Source: Protonemura montana
Lineage: Eukaryota > Arthropoda > Insecta > Plecoptera > Nemouridae
DNA length: 64,000 bases
NCBI GenBank assembly: GCA_947568835.1
Contig: OX387612.1
Coordinates: forward strand, 5,146,001 to 5,210,000
Reading direction: 5' to 3'
Shown here: piece by piece, positions 24,010-36,180 of the stretch
Numbering within the stretch: the stretch's first letter is position 1
Layout of the letters: each line of letters opens with the position of its first letter
Notes under the pieces: generated by a model
What the model was told of the DNA's origin: nothing
What the model saw: the letters and a program-made list of their open reading frames with translations, nothing else
The model's database searches: none
Program-made: the position numbers and the translations under genes

Positions 24010-24330
24010 CGCACTTGTGTTGCTTAACTTGAGTGACGTCATGGGAACCGATGTCACCAACTCGCCAAACCGTTCGGTGGTCACCCATCCAATAACTGAC
24101 CCAGCGCAGTGTTGCTTAACTTCGGTGATCTCACGAGGATCGGTGTTTCTAAAACACCAAACCGTTTGGTCAGTTTTTTATTCTAATTGATTGACTACTC
24201 TGGTTTAACGACGCACTGTTTTGGTTACTGGCTTTGAGGCACTGGTTGAATGGCGTCGTCTTTTCTAGGCTACGTCAGGTTTATCATCATCCTCATAATT
24301 ATCATCCACTCATTCCCTTTGATGTGATAG
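24010..24330 (-). mobile_element. Rearranged 5S SINE
   Basis: Two 5S-head segments lie in tandem (24016-24070 and 24075-24170). They are followed by tail-like sequence (ACGACGCACTGTTTTGG) and by GGCTACGTCAGGTTTATCATC, which is in the opposite orientation. This is a composite of at least two insertions or a rearranged copy. Confidence 0.65.
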
Positions 24331-24587
24331 AAACATGACGGTAAACTAGCATATTCAGGAATAATTAAACCAACATGCAAAATGACATTGTTAAAGCCTG
24401 AAAATAAAGCGATGTAATACCGCGGAATTCGATCATCAAAAGCAATTGTCACTGATATAATTCATTTTCCAAGAACAATTGTTTGAACAAACGTCCAAAT
24501 GAAATTGGAAATTAAGTCTGGACTACGGATTTTTAATAGTAAAATATCTGTTGTAAAAACAGAATGGAAAATACCTTTAGGGTCGGT

Positions 24588-24690
24588 TTTTCAGTGGCCT
24601 GTTACTTTATAAACAGACCGTTAACACACGAAGAAAACCGTCTGATTAGCTGTTGCCAGACAAATAACAAGTCTTAAGACGGTTGTATCG
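24588..24690. mobile_element. MITE-like copy
   Basis: GGGTCGGTTTTTCAGTGGCC and CAGACCGTTAAC resemble the ends of the element at 17757-17893. The far end is unclear. Confidence 0.5.
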
Positions 24691-24854
24691 CCTGCGTATT
24701 CTTTTCCTGGAGGATCCAGACAACAAAACCTACATTTTTATTCTTTAATTGGGGTTGGTAAAGTCTGTTTCATCTACTAAAAAAAAAATATTTTATTGCA
24801 TCTTTTATTGTAAAGTACAGTATCTTTACAACGCGTGTTACTAGAAGATGAAAT

Positions 24855-25326
24855 AATATGGTTTAATTTTGTATCAAATCTGTCAAACTGTTGCCAATGG
24901 TGTGATAAGTTGCATATTTTTTCTTTCGTCGCGATCGGACAAGTGGTTTGGCCGATTAGTTGTATCCAGTAAACCTAGATATAGATCTGAGTAAGCACCC
25001 ACTCCAATAGACCTGAGTAAGCACCCACTCCAATAGACCTGAGTAAGCTCCCACTCCAATAGACCTGAGTAAGCTCCCACTCCAGTAGACCTGAGTAAGC
25101 TCCCACTCCAATAGACCTGAGTAAGCTCCCACTCCAATAGACCTGAGTAAGCTCCCATTCCAATAGACCTGAGTAAGCTCCCACTCCAATAGACCTGAGT
25201 AAGCTCCCACTCCAATAGACCTGAGTAAGCTCCCACTCCAATAGACCTGAGTAAGCTTCCACTCCAATAGACCTGAGTAAGCTCCCACTCCAATAGACCT
25301 GAGTAAGCTCCCACTCCAATAGACCT
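24855..25326 (-). repeat. 26-bp tandem repeat with conserved flank, locus 2 (about 13 units), opsin intron 2
   Basis: Array at about 24988-25326, flank at 24855-24987 (TGTCAAACTGTTGCCAATGG, GTCGCGATCGGACAAGTGG, TGTATCCAGTAAACCTA). The orientation is reversed with respect to locus 1, as a mobile unit would allow. Confidence 0.93.
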
Positions 25327-25599
25327 CGTGATTTGATATCAATTTTTCTATTGAATTTTTGTAAATTCTGAATTACAATACTACAATTTGAAAATGTTGT
25401 AAAAAGATGTCTAAGATTATGAAAATCAGGGTTATTTTTCCTAAACATTTACTCCGCTTACCAAAATAAACCCAAGTACATTTTTACTCAAGTTTAGGAC
25501 AAAGTATATTTAAAAAAAGTAAATACATTTACTAAAAATACACCTGGTATGCTAATAATAAATTCTTATTCTGCAACATACCCGATTTTTGCCATGTTT

Positions 25600-25840
25600 A
25601 CATTTACCGTAGGGCCAAAATATCTCTGAAAAGTTTTAAAGTTATTCTTATCAAATACACAAAAATCCCCTAAAAAATGATGAGTCCAAGTAGCTCAATT
25701 GCTTAGAGCAACACCCACGCCAGGTGGATATCATGGTTCAATTCCCCAATTAAGCATCCATTTTTGAGAGGTTTGTTTTCCTAATATTAAAATACCCACG
25801 CCTGGCAAGCGTTTGAAATTTAAATCTGATTTCGCATATA
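25600..25840 (+). mobile_element. tRNA-derived SINE-like repeat
   Basis: TAGCTCAATTGCTTAGAGCA (A box region), GGTTCAATTCCCC (B box) and the tail TGGCAAGCGTTTGAAATTTA match the copies at 7.3 and 44.7 kb. The leader is diverged. Confidence 0.75.
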
Positions 25841-26310
25841 TTTCCCAACGTTTTGGGAAAACTGTTTGTTTTTGGTCTCCCTGAGAGACTAAAATACCTG
25901 GATTAAACATACGATCCAGCCTGCTGGTAAACAATTGGAAGTCAGGCAATCTATTGTCTAGGTACTTGGGGTTCTATAGAATAAAATAAACAAAAAAGTA
26001 AAATCCTGCAGGTCCTTCCCCATGAATACTTAACAAAATCTGCCTAAGGCAGTTGAAAGTTATTTGTGCAAAGCATGCAAATAAATTATCAAGCAAACAA
26101 CACGGGTAATTTATTTTCTGACTTTTTTTTATTATCTTAGCAAGTGTAAAGTACAGAAATCACTTGTGAGAGAAACACATTGTTTTCGTTCCTTTATATA
26201 ATATTCCAATCAAACCTCTCAACAGAGCTTTGCCAGTAATATTAAATATTATCTCTCAAATTCTGTAACTAATAATTTATATTGTGATGCAAAACTGTCT
26301 ATTCAAACGT

Positions 26311-27290
26311 TTGTTTTGTGTCTGAAAGATTAAATGTATTTCAGAAAGTTTATACGGAACGTGAATCTGTTTGCATGGTTTTATTCCCACGTGTTGCTGA
26401 GTCACTAATAAAATATTTAAACAATTATTCTGCGGGAAATTTGTAAGCAACTCGGAAATACAAACTTTTTGCTGTCGTCTTGGGTTTCCCAAAAAGTAAG
26501 AGTGTTGAGTTATTCATATTTTTGATAACATCTACAATACTAATCTTGAGATAATAACACCGAACGGTTTGCCGTGTTGGAAACACCGATTCTCGTTAGA
26601 TCACCGAAGTTAAGCAACACTGCGCTGAGTCAGGTATTGAATGGGGGACCATTATACACATGACCAGTTCTGTTCGGGAGAGAGGTTGGAGGGATGAAAG
26701 TTAGTACAGCAACTTCACTCGCCTTGCTTATCAACCTCTCGACAGCATGGATTTGTGGAGGAATCCTGCTGTTCGAGTTGTACCGTCCTTCGGAAGGGTC
26801 GTGAAGCCGGTGGTCCCCTTGGTGCGTTTCGACAGGAGTAGGCTACGTGTCGGCACCGGGTTTCCCCTCCTCCCTTCTAGGCTAGGTTAGGTTCATCATC
26901 ATCCTCATCATCATCCACTCATTCACCGACGCCATTAGACCAGTGCCGCATGGCCAGATGTCAAAACAGTGCGTCGTTAAACACCACAAATAATAATAAT
27001 AATTGAGATAATAACAAGTTTACAGACATCTTTCTTTGATTAATTATTGTTTTTAATTGTGTTAAAACGAGTAAAAAACTTCGCTCGTGTTTCAACGCCG
27101 AAACCTCACCAGTAAATAAAATTTTGATAGCGATCATATATATACAATATACAATTTTGACCCGAAGACACGAAGATTTCAGCAATGTTGGTCTCTTCTC
27201 GATCAGATAAATAGTGTCAATGAAACCGAAGTCAGCGTAAGTCGGTGCGCGGCGCCAAATTACGTCCAGCGATTTGCTCTGACTCATTAG
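26311..27290 (-). mobile_element. Dispersed repeat 'F', interrupted by a 5S SINE
   Basis: Shares blocks in order with 49400-49940: ACGGAACGTGAA, CACGTGTTGCTGA, CTAATCTTGAGATAATAAC, TTTCAACGCCGAAACCTCACC, GATCAGATAAATAGTGTCAA and CAAATTACGTCCAGCGA. The 5S SINE at 26559-27002 sits inside it. A third copy, in inverted orientation and bearing a tandem array, is at 11345-12170. Family type unknown; it lies in opsin intron 2. Confidence 0.8.
26559..27002 (+). mobile_element. 5S rRNA-derived SINE, complete copy with target duplication
   Basis: This 444-bp copy is bounded by the 13-bp direct repeat TTGAGATAATAAC (26546-26558 and 27003-27015). The related dispersed repeat at 49.66 kb carries a single copy of that sequence, so it represents the empty site. 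The head (about 26560-26680) matches 5S rRNA over the internal promoter region, with GATCACCGAAGTTAAGCAAC and a GGTGACC-like block (degenerate here). It is followed by a family-specific part, then a GC-rich central domain with CCTTCGGAAGG, AAGCCGGTGGTCCCC and CGACAGGAGTAGGCTACGTG. The 3' part has GTCGTTAAACACCACAAA and an (AAT)n tail. SINEs with 5S heads are transcribed by RNA polymerase III and mobilised by a LINE; the partner is unknown here. Confidence 0.93.
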
Positions 27291-27456
27291 CCTCCCCCCC
27301 AACCCAATCATCCCATCAACCCATCACCCCAAAAGAGAGTGGGTAGACCCATTTCACGGATAAAGCACGATTTAATAGTTTCCTCTTTTTTTTTTTTTCA
27401 GCACAACAATGACAACATGACAACATTTTTCATTAACCATCAATCAAATAACTCAC

Positions 27457-27587
27457 CAAACTGGCCGAAAAGCCAAGACCCGTTGAATGACGAGGCAGCG
27501 ACCATCATGTGCAGTACCGAGGTCATCAGATCTGCCAGCGCCAAGTTCACGATAAACGCGCTGAACGGTCCACGCAGACGGCGAAAC
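27457..27587 (-). CDS. Opsin-family GPCR, second coding exon (TM2)
   Basis: This minus-strand exon lies between a GTCGCAG acceptor and a GTGAGT donor, with a branch-point-like CACTAAC about 25 bases before the acceptor. It supplies one base (completing Arg59), 43 codons (Phe60-Phe102) and one base of Gly103. It begins RFRRLRGP, the usual basic loop of opsins, then TM2 with NLALAD, where Asp78 is the class A sodium-site aspartate. It ends GSWLFGQFG, very close to the WLFGE-x-GC stretch of melanopsins before TM3. The preceding intron (27588-52208) is 24.6 kb. A 68-bp array in the opposite orientation to the one beside exon 1 starts about 43 bp from the acceptor. A plus-strand reading frame over the same bases is only a shadow. 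Confidence 0.82.
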
Positions 27588-27630
27588 CTGCGACCATCGA
27601 GGGTTAAATTCATGGTTAGTGTAATGACCA

Positions 27631-28275
27631 TCGCTTGTCACTTTGACACACTGTGTTAGCTGCTCCTGTCCAACAGCACCAAGAACCGGTCACCGCTTAG
27701 CCTTGTCCCTTTGACACACTGTGTTGGCTGCTCCTGTCCAGCAGCACCAAGAACCGGTCACCGCTTAGCCTTGTCCCTTTGACACACTGTGTTAGCTGCT
27801 CCTGTCCAACAGCACCAAGAACCGGTCACCGCTTAGCCTTGTCCTTTTGACACACTGTGTTGGCTGCTCCTGTCCAACAGCACCAAGGACCGGCCATCGC
27901 TTAGCCTTGTTCCTTTGACACACTGTGTTGGCTGCTCCTGTCCAACAGCACCAAGGACCGGCCATCGCTTAGCCTTGTTCCTTTGACACACTGTGTTGGC
28001 TGCTCCTGTCCAACAGCACCAAGGACCGGCCACCGCTTAGCCTTGTCCCTTTGACACACTGTGTTGGCTGCTCCTGTCCAACTGCACCAAGGACCGGCCA
28101 CCACTTAGCCTTGTCACTTTGACACACTGTGTTGGCTGCTCCTGTCCAACAGCACCAAGGACCGGCCACCGCTTAGCCTTGTCCCTTTGACACACTTTGT
28201 TGGCTGCTCCTGTCCAACATCACCAAGGACCGGCCACCACTTAGCTTTGTCCCTTTGACACACTGTGTTGGCTGC
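27631..28275 (-). repeat. 68-bp tandem repeat, locus 1 (about 9 units), beside opsin exon 2
   Basis: Unit in reverse orientation: GCGGTGGCCGGTCCTTGGTG, CTGTTGGACAGGAGCAGCCA and ACACAGTGTGTCAAAGGGAC. The array starts about 43 bp from the exon 2 acceptor and runs straight into a 5S SINE fragment. Confidence 0.94.
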
Positions 28276-28289
28276 TGCTATGGCACCGA

Positions 28290-28535
28290 CGGAATTTCTG
28301 ACCCTTCCGAAAGACGGTTAAACACGAACAACTGGATTACTCAACAAATCCATGCTAGCGTAAATTGACAACATGAATGAAGTTGCTGTACAAACTTTTA
28401 TCCCTCCAACCTATAATTCATACAGAACTGGTAATGTGTATGATGGTCACCCATGCAGTGTAGCAGTGTAGCTTTTTTTTGGGGGATCTTACTAGAACCG
28501 GTGTTCCCAACATGCCAAACTGTTCGGCCACTAAA
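28290..28535 (-). mobile_element. Diverged 5S SINE fragment
   Basis: Recognisable pieces are CCTTCCGAAAGACGG, AACAAATCCATGCT, TCCCTCCAACCT, GTGTATGATGGTCACCC and AGAACCGGTGTTCCCAACA. It is more diverged than most copies. It follows directly on the 68-bp array. Confidence 0.7.
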
Positions 28536-28649
28536 TTGCAAAAATGCGCTAGACCTGGCTCAGTAAAAACTCAAATATCAACAAACAAGCACATCAGGCG
28601 ACAGCTTGTTTATTAAATAGGACCGTGTTCCCGAAAACATACGATATAA

Positions 28650-28955
28650 AACAACTTCATCTTCAACAGCAACTTTATCAACCTCTCGGCAGCTTGATTT
28701 TGTTGAGACATCTTGTTGTTAACTTAGTGGCGTCGTCCTTTGGAAGGAACGTTAAGCCGGTGGTCCATTTGGTGCTCTCCGACAGGAGTAGGCTACGTGC
28801 CGGCACCGGGTTTCCTCTCCTCCTTTCTAGACTAGGTTAGGTTCATCCTCATCCTCATCCTCATTCACTCACTCACGGACGCCATCAGACCAGTGCCACA
28901 GGGCCCGTTGTCAAAACAGTGCGTCGTTAAAAACCACAAATCAATAAATCGATCT
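28650..28955 (+). mobile_element. 5S SINE fragment (3' part)
   Basis: The 5S head is absent. It starts near ATCAACCTCTCGGCAGC and carries the central domain and the GTCGTTAAAAACCACAAATC tail, so it is 5'-truncated as reverse transcription often leaves. Confidence 0.82.
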
Positions 28956-29764
28956 TATAAAAAGACCTTTACGTGCAGCCAAGTTATTGAAGGACTAAAA
29001 AGAACATAACGACAGGTGTATTATGTCAAGAGTACAGAAGAACCACGTGAAAATCCATTATGGATGTTAATGGCAAATTCTTTGACTTTTCGTGCTGAGC
29101 AATTCAATCATAAGGAAGCATGACTACACAAAGATATCCAGCGCAAATCTGTCAGAGGGGCGGAAACGGAATAAACATAAATATCAAATAAAATGGTTTC
29201 GCTGGCGCTCTTTCCGTACTCCCACGCATAACGAATGCTTTTCAACTCGACGCGCATTTGAATTTGAATTGGATTGAAGTGTAGGCGGGAATTATAAAGT
29301 CTCGCAACCATTATTCAAAGACTGTCACTTTTGAATAGACACTTTTAAGATTTTTGTTTTCTTGTATCGCCTTTCGTGATAGTTTCCAAAATGCTACACA
29401 AAAATGCCGAAGTTCTTTTTAGGTGCAAGAAACAAATAAATGACGTCTTCACGATTGAATCATGGTCATGAAAGATGTAATTAGGCCCTACTACAATAGC
29501 GATTATGTTGAACTGTCTTCGCGCAAGAAATGGTCGCCAAATGATTGCTTCATCGCGTTCTTCAGTCACTGTCGTTTCGAGTGTTAAGAGATTCTTGCAC
29601 TTGGCTCGTATTTGAGTCTAGTTTACAATCATTGCATCTTCATAAATGCTAAATGTACCGATATTTTGTTTTGTAACTCTTAAATTGTAGAGTTTTGTTA
29701 ACAAGGACGGCCACGGTCGTCATCGGGTGGTCACCACCGACACCACATGTTTGATTGATTTGTG

Positions 29765-30195
29765 GTGTTTTACGACGCACTGTTTTGACAACTGCCCAGT
29801 GGCACTGGTCTAAAAGTGTTGGTGAATGTGTGGATGGTGATGAGGATGATGATGAACCTGACCTAGCCTAGAAGGAAGGAGGAAAAATCCGGTGCCGGCA
29901 CGTAGCCTACTCTTGTCGAAAATCACCAAGAGGACCATCGGCTTAACGTCCCTTCCGAAGGACGATACAAAGCGAACAGCAGGATTCCTCCACAAATCCA
30001 TGCTGTCGAGAGATTGATAAGCAAGACGAGTGAAGCTGCTGTAGGTACTAACTTTCATCCCTGCAACCTCTCTCCCGAACAGAACTGGTCATGTGTATGA
30101 TGGTCACCCATCCAATATCTGACCCAGCGCAGTGTTGCCTAACTTCGGTGATCTCACGAGAACCGGTGTTGCCAACACGCCAAAACGTTCGGTAA
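29765..30195 (-). mobile_element. 5S SINE, near-complete
   Basis: A minus-oriented copy running from the tail (GTGGTGTTTTACGACGCACT) through the central domain to the 5S head ending CACGCCAAAACGTTCGGT. Confidence 0.88.
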
Positions 30196-32126
30196 AACCA
30201 CGTTCAACAATAAAGTTCATGCATAATCATTAGTTGTGCATAATTTAGTGTTTATTAAGAGTTTTGCAGCCGTATTGGATCTGTTTAAAAGGTTCGCTGA
30301 CCAACGAAAGCTTGAAGTGGGCAACCACAGCCGAATCCAAAATGGCGGACAAACGAGGCTCAAGGCCGTCTACTTGGCTTGCAAATAAAGACATCACCTG
30401 TTGATTAGGTTTTAGACAAACACAGTTTGGCCGAATGTTTCGGAGTGAAAACATGTCTTTTTGTAATTAGCACTTCAAAGGCAGATTGCTCGGTGCCCCT
30501 AAAGCGACATTTACGGCCACACTTTCCATAATAAACGCTCACACACAACACCAAAAGCCAGACACAAAGACACTTGACATTTAATTCTGGGCGAGAAACG
30601 AGATGTAAAAATGGGATTTTTGTTTTTTAAAGGTTGGTTTTTTATGGACCTCTGTGTGCCAAAATAGAGCTGGTCAAGAAGGTTAAGGCAATTAGAATTA
30701 ATGTGTTAACCAAACGTTGAATCTGCCATTTTACTGCTACGTGTGTGAACGTATTTTTTTTTGGTAATGGATTGATTTTTGCGGAGATATCCTGGCCATG
30801 TGTGGCAAAGTCAAAGAACTGTACAACAAAGAAGTTGTAGACAAAGATTTAATCTATGTTCGATCATGATTATATTTGTGATTTTGTTTCCCTCCTTGCC
30901 AAAATAAAACAACAAAACAAGAGAATATATTTAAAACCGAGTTCATGGAAATTTAAATAGGAGAAAAATTTAACTTTGCCCTTTCCGGTCTTTAGGGGAT
31001 AGGACCTAATAGGATAGGGTAGGGGATAGGTCTTTAGGATATTTGAATAAATAAAAAAATAAAACGATTTAGTAAAAATAAAATTTATTTTTCATCTGAC
31101 TCAAACTTTATAAACTTTATGCAATTTAAACTTTTTAAGTATGATAACGGTGAAAAAATTTGCCAATACTGGCATTTTTATCGAAATGAAAAAAAAAACT
31201 CTAATGACATTCGACATAGGACTGGAAACGGTTAATATTTTGTCTAAAACTCACTTAACTGTTTGTTAGCATTCTAACTTGAACAAATTAAACAGTTTAT
31301 GACTGAAACTTAACTCTGTTTAATGCTCATTATTTAAAACGCTGATTAAATTATTAGGAAAAAATATTCAACAACCATTACCTGCTTTTTCTAAAAGAAA
31401 AATACTAATTTAATTGGTCTATAAAGTCGGAGACAGATTTTGAGTAAGTCAGCCACATTTTCCCTTAAAACAAGTTTATGAAAGATATATCAGAAAATCA
31501 GGTTGTAATTCTGTACGGAATCAACGAATCCACTGAATCTACTCGAATATATATGGAGTGGACCAACTTTTTATTTAGATCTACATCGAGGTTTAATACA
31601 CATCTAGGTCACTTGGACATTTTTATTTCAACTTGTGCACTTTATGTCAAATTCCTACCATTCCGTCTCTGGCTTAATCAGTGAGAAGTATGCCAGACAT
31701 TTCTTTTCATCCCTTTCGTCCCTTTCATCGTAAAGGATTAAGAATATGTACGTCTGCTCTGGTGAACATACCCGGGGTAGCTTTGAAATATTTTATTATA
31801 TTACACAATTACAGGGTCAACTATGCCCAACAAAAAACAAACAAAAAATAAAGTTTAACCATAACAGCCAATCACGGACTGTGTTTCTAAATTTTCAGGG
31901 GTTTTTGCCAGAGTAATAACAAATCAACCCCCATATTTATAGGTAGTTTTCAAAAAAAATCAGCTTAACTATTCGATTTCCTGTTTTTCTAAACCCTTAC
32001 TAGGATTCGTAATTAGTAAAATAATTTTCTTGAGAAGACGAGAGCAGCGGGTAATTTTTGCATTCGAAAAAAAGCTCTTTCATTCTAAAGGTGAGAAGAG
32101 ATATTGAGTTGAAGAGAGCAAAGAAT
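30196..32126. other. Unassigned AT-rich intronic sequence (opsin intron 1)
   Basis: Contains a small local duplication of GGGGATAGG near 30995-31030. Nothing else supported. Confidence 0.5.
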
Positions 32127-32412
32127 GAACCCGGTGCCAGCAATCAGCCTGCTCCTGTCCAATAGCACCAAGGACTGGTCACTGCTTAGCCTTGTCCCTT
32201 TGACACATTGTGTTGGCTGCTCCTGTCCAACAGCACCAAGGACCAGCCACCACTTAGCCTTGTCCCTTTGACACACTGTGTTGGCTGCTCTTGTTCAACA
32301 GCACCAAGGACAGGTCACCGCTTAGTCTTGTCCCTTTGACACGCTGTGTTGGCTGCTTCTGTCCAACAGCACCAAGGACCGGCCACCGCTTAGCCTTGTC
32401 CCTGTGGCACTT
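32127..32412 (-). repeat. 68-bp tandem repeat, locus 2 (about 4 units) with a SINE-like edge
   Basis: At its left edge the sequence GAACCCGGTGCCAGCAATCA followed by GCCTGCTCCTGTCCAATAGC continues the match to the 5S SINE central domain (CCCGGTGCCGGCACGTAGCC) beyond the repeat unit, so this locus appears to keep the ancestral junction. Confidence 0.92.
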
Positions 32413-33177
32413 TTTTTTTTCTATAATATGGAACTTTTTAGAAAATTACTTTTAGCACAGGAAAACAATGGCCTGTATTTATAAAAATGGTTTGTAAATA
32501 AATGAAAAAAAATCACAACACCGTTATGACAGTAATTGGTAATCAAAAATAAAAATCAACGCAAATTAGAGCCAGAAATTTTTACGAATCACTGAAATCT
32601 AAAATAAAATAATAATATTACTCTCCCAATTAAAATATAAAAAGAAAAACGACAGAAAATAAAACAGAAAAAACAGAAAAAACAAAAAATGTGTAATTAA
32701 CAGTCTTCGAGTTTGTAATCGTCGTTCTAAGAGAAGTGGATTTATTTTCCCTTTATTGGCACAAAGATCACAATTTACTTTACTCCAAGCACGACTTTCT
32801 GCTTCTCGCCTCTTAACCCTTTTCCTATTACGTTCGGTAATTGGCGGCTAAGAAAATCCTGCGCAGGTTTTGATTACGTCTTTCCGCTAGTCTTCAAGTT
32901 TGCGTTTGACATTTCCTTTGAAATGCTGAAAAGAAATGAAGCTAATAAATAGAACAGGTTCCTTGAAACTAACTTAAAAATAAAAGACAAACGAGAGTCG
33001 CTGTCGTTGTCGTGAAGAATCCGATTTTGTATTTTCACGCTACACTTGTTTTTTTAATTTCTGCAGACAATTTAAATTACTGGAACTTTATATAACAATT
33101 GTTGGTGCTCTTCATGCTTTTGTAATTGTTGGGCAATGAATGCTGTGCTTATTTTTGTTGATGTTTGGTTAGTGACG
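32413..33177. other. Unassigned AT-rich intronic sequence
   Basis: A-rich tracts at 32640-32690; no supported feature. Confidence 0.5.
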
Positions 33178-33224
33178 TATTCGTCTGGCTACACCGGTGC
33201 GTCCCGGTTGTGCACCGGAAGCAT

Positions 33225-36180
33225 ATCTACGTGTTCGACTGGACATGTGACTCTGTCCCAGTGCAACTTTCACGTGTTCGACTGGGCATGTGACTCTGCC
33301 CCAGTGCAACTTTCATGTGTTCGACTGGGCATGTGACTCTCTCCCAGTGCAACTTTCACGTGTTTGACTGGGCATGTGACTCTGTCCCAGTGTAACTTTC
33401 ACGTGTTTGACTGGGCATGTGACTCTGCCCCAGTGTAACTTTCACGTGTTTGACTGGGCATGTGACTCTGTCCCAGTGTAACTTTCACGTGTTCGACTGG
33501 GCATGTGACTCTGTCCCAGTGCAACTTTCACGTGTTCGACTGGGCATGTAACTCTGCCTCAGTGCAACTTTCACGTGTTCGACTGGGCATGTGACTCTGC
33601 CCCAGTGCAACTTTCACGTGTTCGACTGGGAATGTGACTCTGCCCCAGTGCAACTTTCACGTGTTCGACTGGGCATGTGACTCTGCCCCAGTGCAACTTT
33701 CACGTGTTTGACTGGACTAGGACTCTGCCCCAGTGCAACTTTCACGTGTTCGACTGGGCATGTGACTCTGTCCCAGTGCAACTTTCATGTGTTCGGCTGG
33801 GCATGTGACTCTGTCCCAGTGCAACTTTCACGTGTTCGACTTGGCATGTGACTCTGTCCCAGTGCAACTTTCACGTGTTCGACTGGGCATGTGACTCTGC
33901 CCCAGTGCAACTTTCATGTGTTCGACTGGGCATGTGACTCTGTCCCAGTGCAACTTTCACGTGTTTGACTGGGCATGTGACTCTGTCCCAGTGTAACTTT
34001 CACGTGTTTGACTGGGCATGTGACTCTGCCCCAGTGTAACTTTCACGTGTTTGACTGGGCATGTGACTCTGTCCCAGTGTAACTTTCACGTGTTCGACTG
34101 GGCATGTGACTCTGTCCCAGTGCAACTTTCACGTGTTCGACTGGGCATGTGACTCTGCCTCAGTGCAACTTTCACGTGTTCGACTGGGCATGTGACTCTG
34201 CCCCAGTGCAACTTTCACGTGTTCGACTGGGAATGTGACTCTGCCCCAGTGCAACTTTCACGTGTTCGACTGGGCATGTGACTCTGCCCCAGTGCAACTT
34301 TCACGTGTTTGACTGGACATGTGACTCTGCCCCAGTGCAACTTTCACGTGTTCGACTGGGCATGTGACTCTGTCCCAGTGCAACTTTCATGTGTTCGGCT
34401 GGGCATGTGACTCTGTCCCAGTGCAACTTTCACGTGTTCGACTTGGCATGTGACTCTGTCCCAGTGCAACTTTCACGTGTTTGACTGGGCATGTGACTCT
34501 GCCCCAGTGCAACTTTCACGTGTTCGACTGGGTATGTGACTCTGCCCCAGTGCAACTTTCACGTGTTCGACTGTGCATGTGACTCTGCCCCAGTGCAACT
34601 TTCACGTGTTCGACTGGGCATGTAGCTCTGCCCCAGTGCAACTTTCACGTGTTTGACTGACCATGTCACTCTGCCCCAGTGTAACTTTCACGTCTTCGAC
34701 TGGGCATGTGACTCTGCCCCAGTGCAACTTTCACGTGTTTGACTTGGCATGTGACTCTGTCCCAGTGCAACTTTCACGTGTTCGACTGGGCATGTGACTC
34801 TGTCCCGGTGCAACTTTCATGTGTTCGGCTGGGCATGTGACTCTGTCCCAGTGCAACTTTCACGTGTTCGACTTGGCATGTGACTCTGTCCCAGTGCAAC
34901 TTTCACGTGTTTGACTGGGCATGTGACTCTGCCCCAGTGCAACTTTCACGTGTTCGACTGGGTATGTGACTCTGCCCCAGTGCAACTTTCACGTGTTCGA
35001 CTGTGCATGTGACTCTGCCCCAGTGCAACTTTCACGTGTTCGACTGGGAATGTAGCTCTGCCCCAGTGCAACTTTCACGTGTTTGACTGACCATGTCACT
35101 CTGCCCCAGTGTAACTTTCACGTGTTTGACTGGGCATGTGACTCTGCCCCAGTGCAACTTTCACGTGTTTGACTGGGCATGTGACTCTGCCCCGGTGCAA
35201 CTTTCACGTGTTTGACTGGGCATGTGACTCTGTCCCAGTGCAACTTTCACGTGTTCGACTGGGCATGTCACTCTGTCCCAGTGCAACTTTCACGTGTTTG
35301 ATTGGGCATGTCACTCTGCCCCAGTGCAACTTTCACGTGTTCGACTGTGCATGTGACTCTGCCCCAGTGCAACTTTCACGTGTTCGACTGGGAATGTAGC
35401 TCTGCCCCAGTGCAACTTTCACGTGTTTGACTGACCATGTCACTCTGCCCCAGTGTAACTTTCACGTGTTTGACTGGGCATGTGACTCTGCCCCAGTGCA
35501 ACTTTCACGTGTTTGACTGGGCATGTGACTCTGCCCCGGTGCAACTTTCACGTGTTTGACTGGGCATGTGACTCTGTCCCAGTGCAACTTTCACGTGTTC
35601 GACTGGGCATGTCACTCTGTCCCAGTGCAACTTTCACGTGTTTGATTGGGCATGTCACTCTGCCCCAGTGCAACTTTCACGTGATCGACTGGGCATGTGA
35701 CTCTGCTCCAGTGCAACTTTCACACCTTCAACTGGGCATGTGACTCTGCCCCAGTGCAACTTTCACGTGTTCGACTGGGCATGTGACTCTGCCCCAGTGC
35801 AACTTTCACGTGTTCGACTGGGCATGTGACTCTGTCCCAGTGCAACTTTCACGTGATCGACTGGGCATGTTACTCTGTCCCAGTGTAACTTTCACGTGTT
35901 CGACTGGGCATGTGACTCTGTCCCAGTGCAACTTTCACGTATTTGACTGGACATGTGACTCTGTCCCAGTGCAACTTTCACGTGTTCAACTGGACATGTG
36001 ACTCTGTCCCAGTGCAACTTTCACGTGTTCGACTGGGCATGTGACTCTGCCCCAGTGCAACTTTCACGTGTTCGACTGGGCATGTGACTCTGTCCCAGTG
36101 CACTTTTCACGTGTTCGACTGGGCATGTGACTCTGCCCCAGTGCAACTTTCATGTGTTCGACTGGGCATGTGACTCTGTC
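33225..36180. repeat. 43-bp E-box tandem repeat, locus 3 (about 69 units) with higher-order structure
   Basis: The largest array in the window. Variant units recur at multiples of 43 bp: GTTCGGCTGG at 33791, 34393 (602 = 14 units) and 34823 (430 = 10 units); CGACTGGGAATGTAGC at 35041 and 35385 (344 = 8 units). This is block duplication by unequal exchange. The left edge (33178-33224) has GTATTCGTCTGGCTACACCG, similar to the edge at 55328. Confidence 0.96.

Noticed and set aside
27339-27659. Plus-strand 106-residue open frame
   Set aside because: It is the shadow of opsin exon 2 on the opposite strand plus flanking low-complexity sequence.
33225-36180. CRISPR-like array
   Set aside because: Nothing non-repeated lies between the repeats; every unit is the whole 43-bp repeat, and the genome is eukaryotic.
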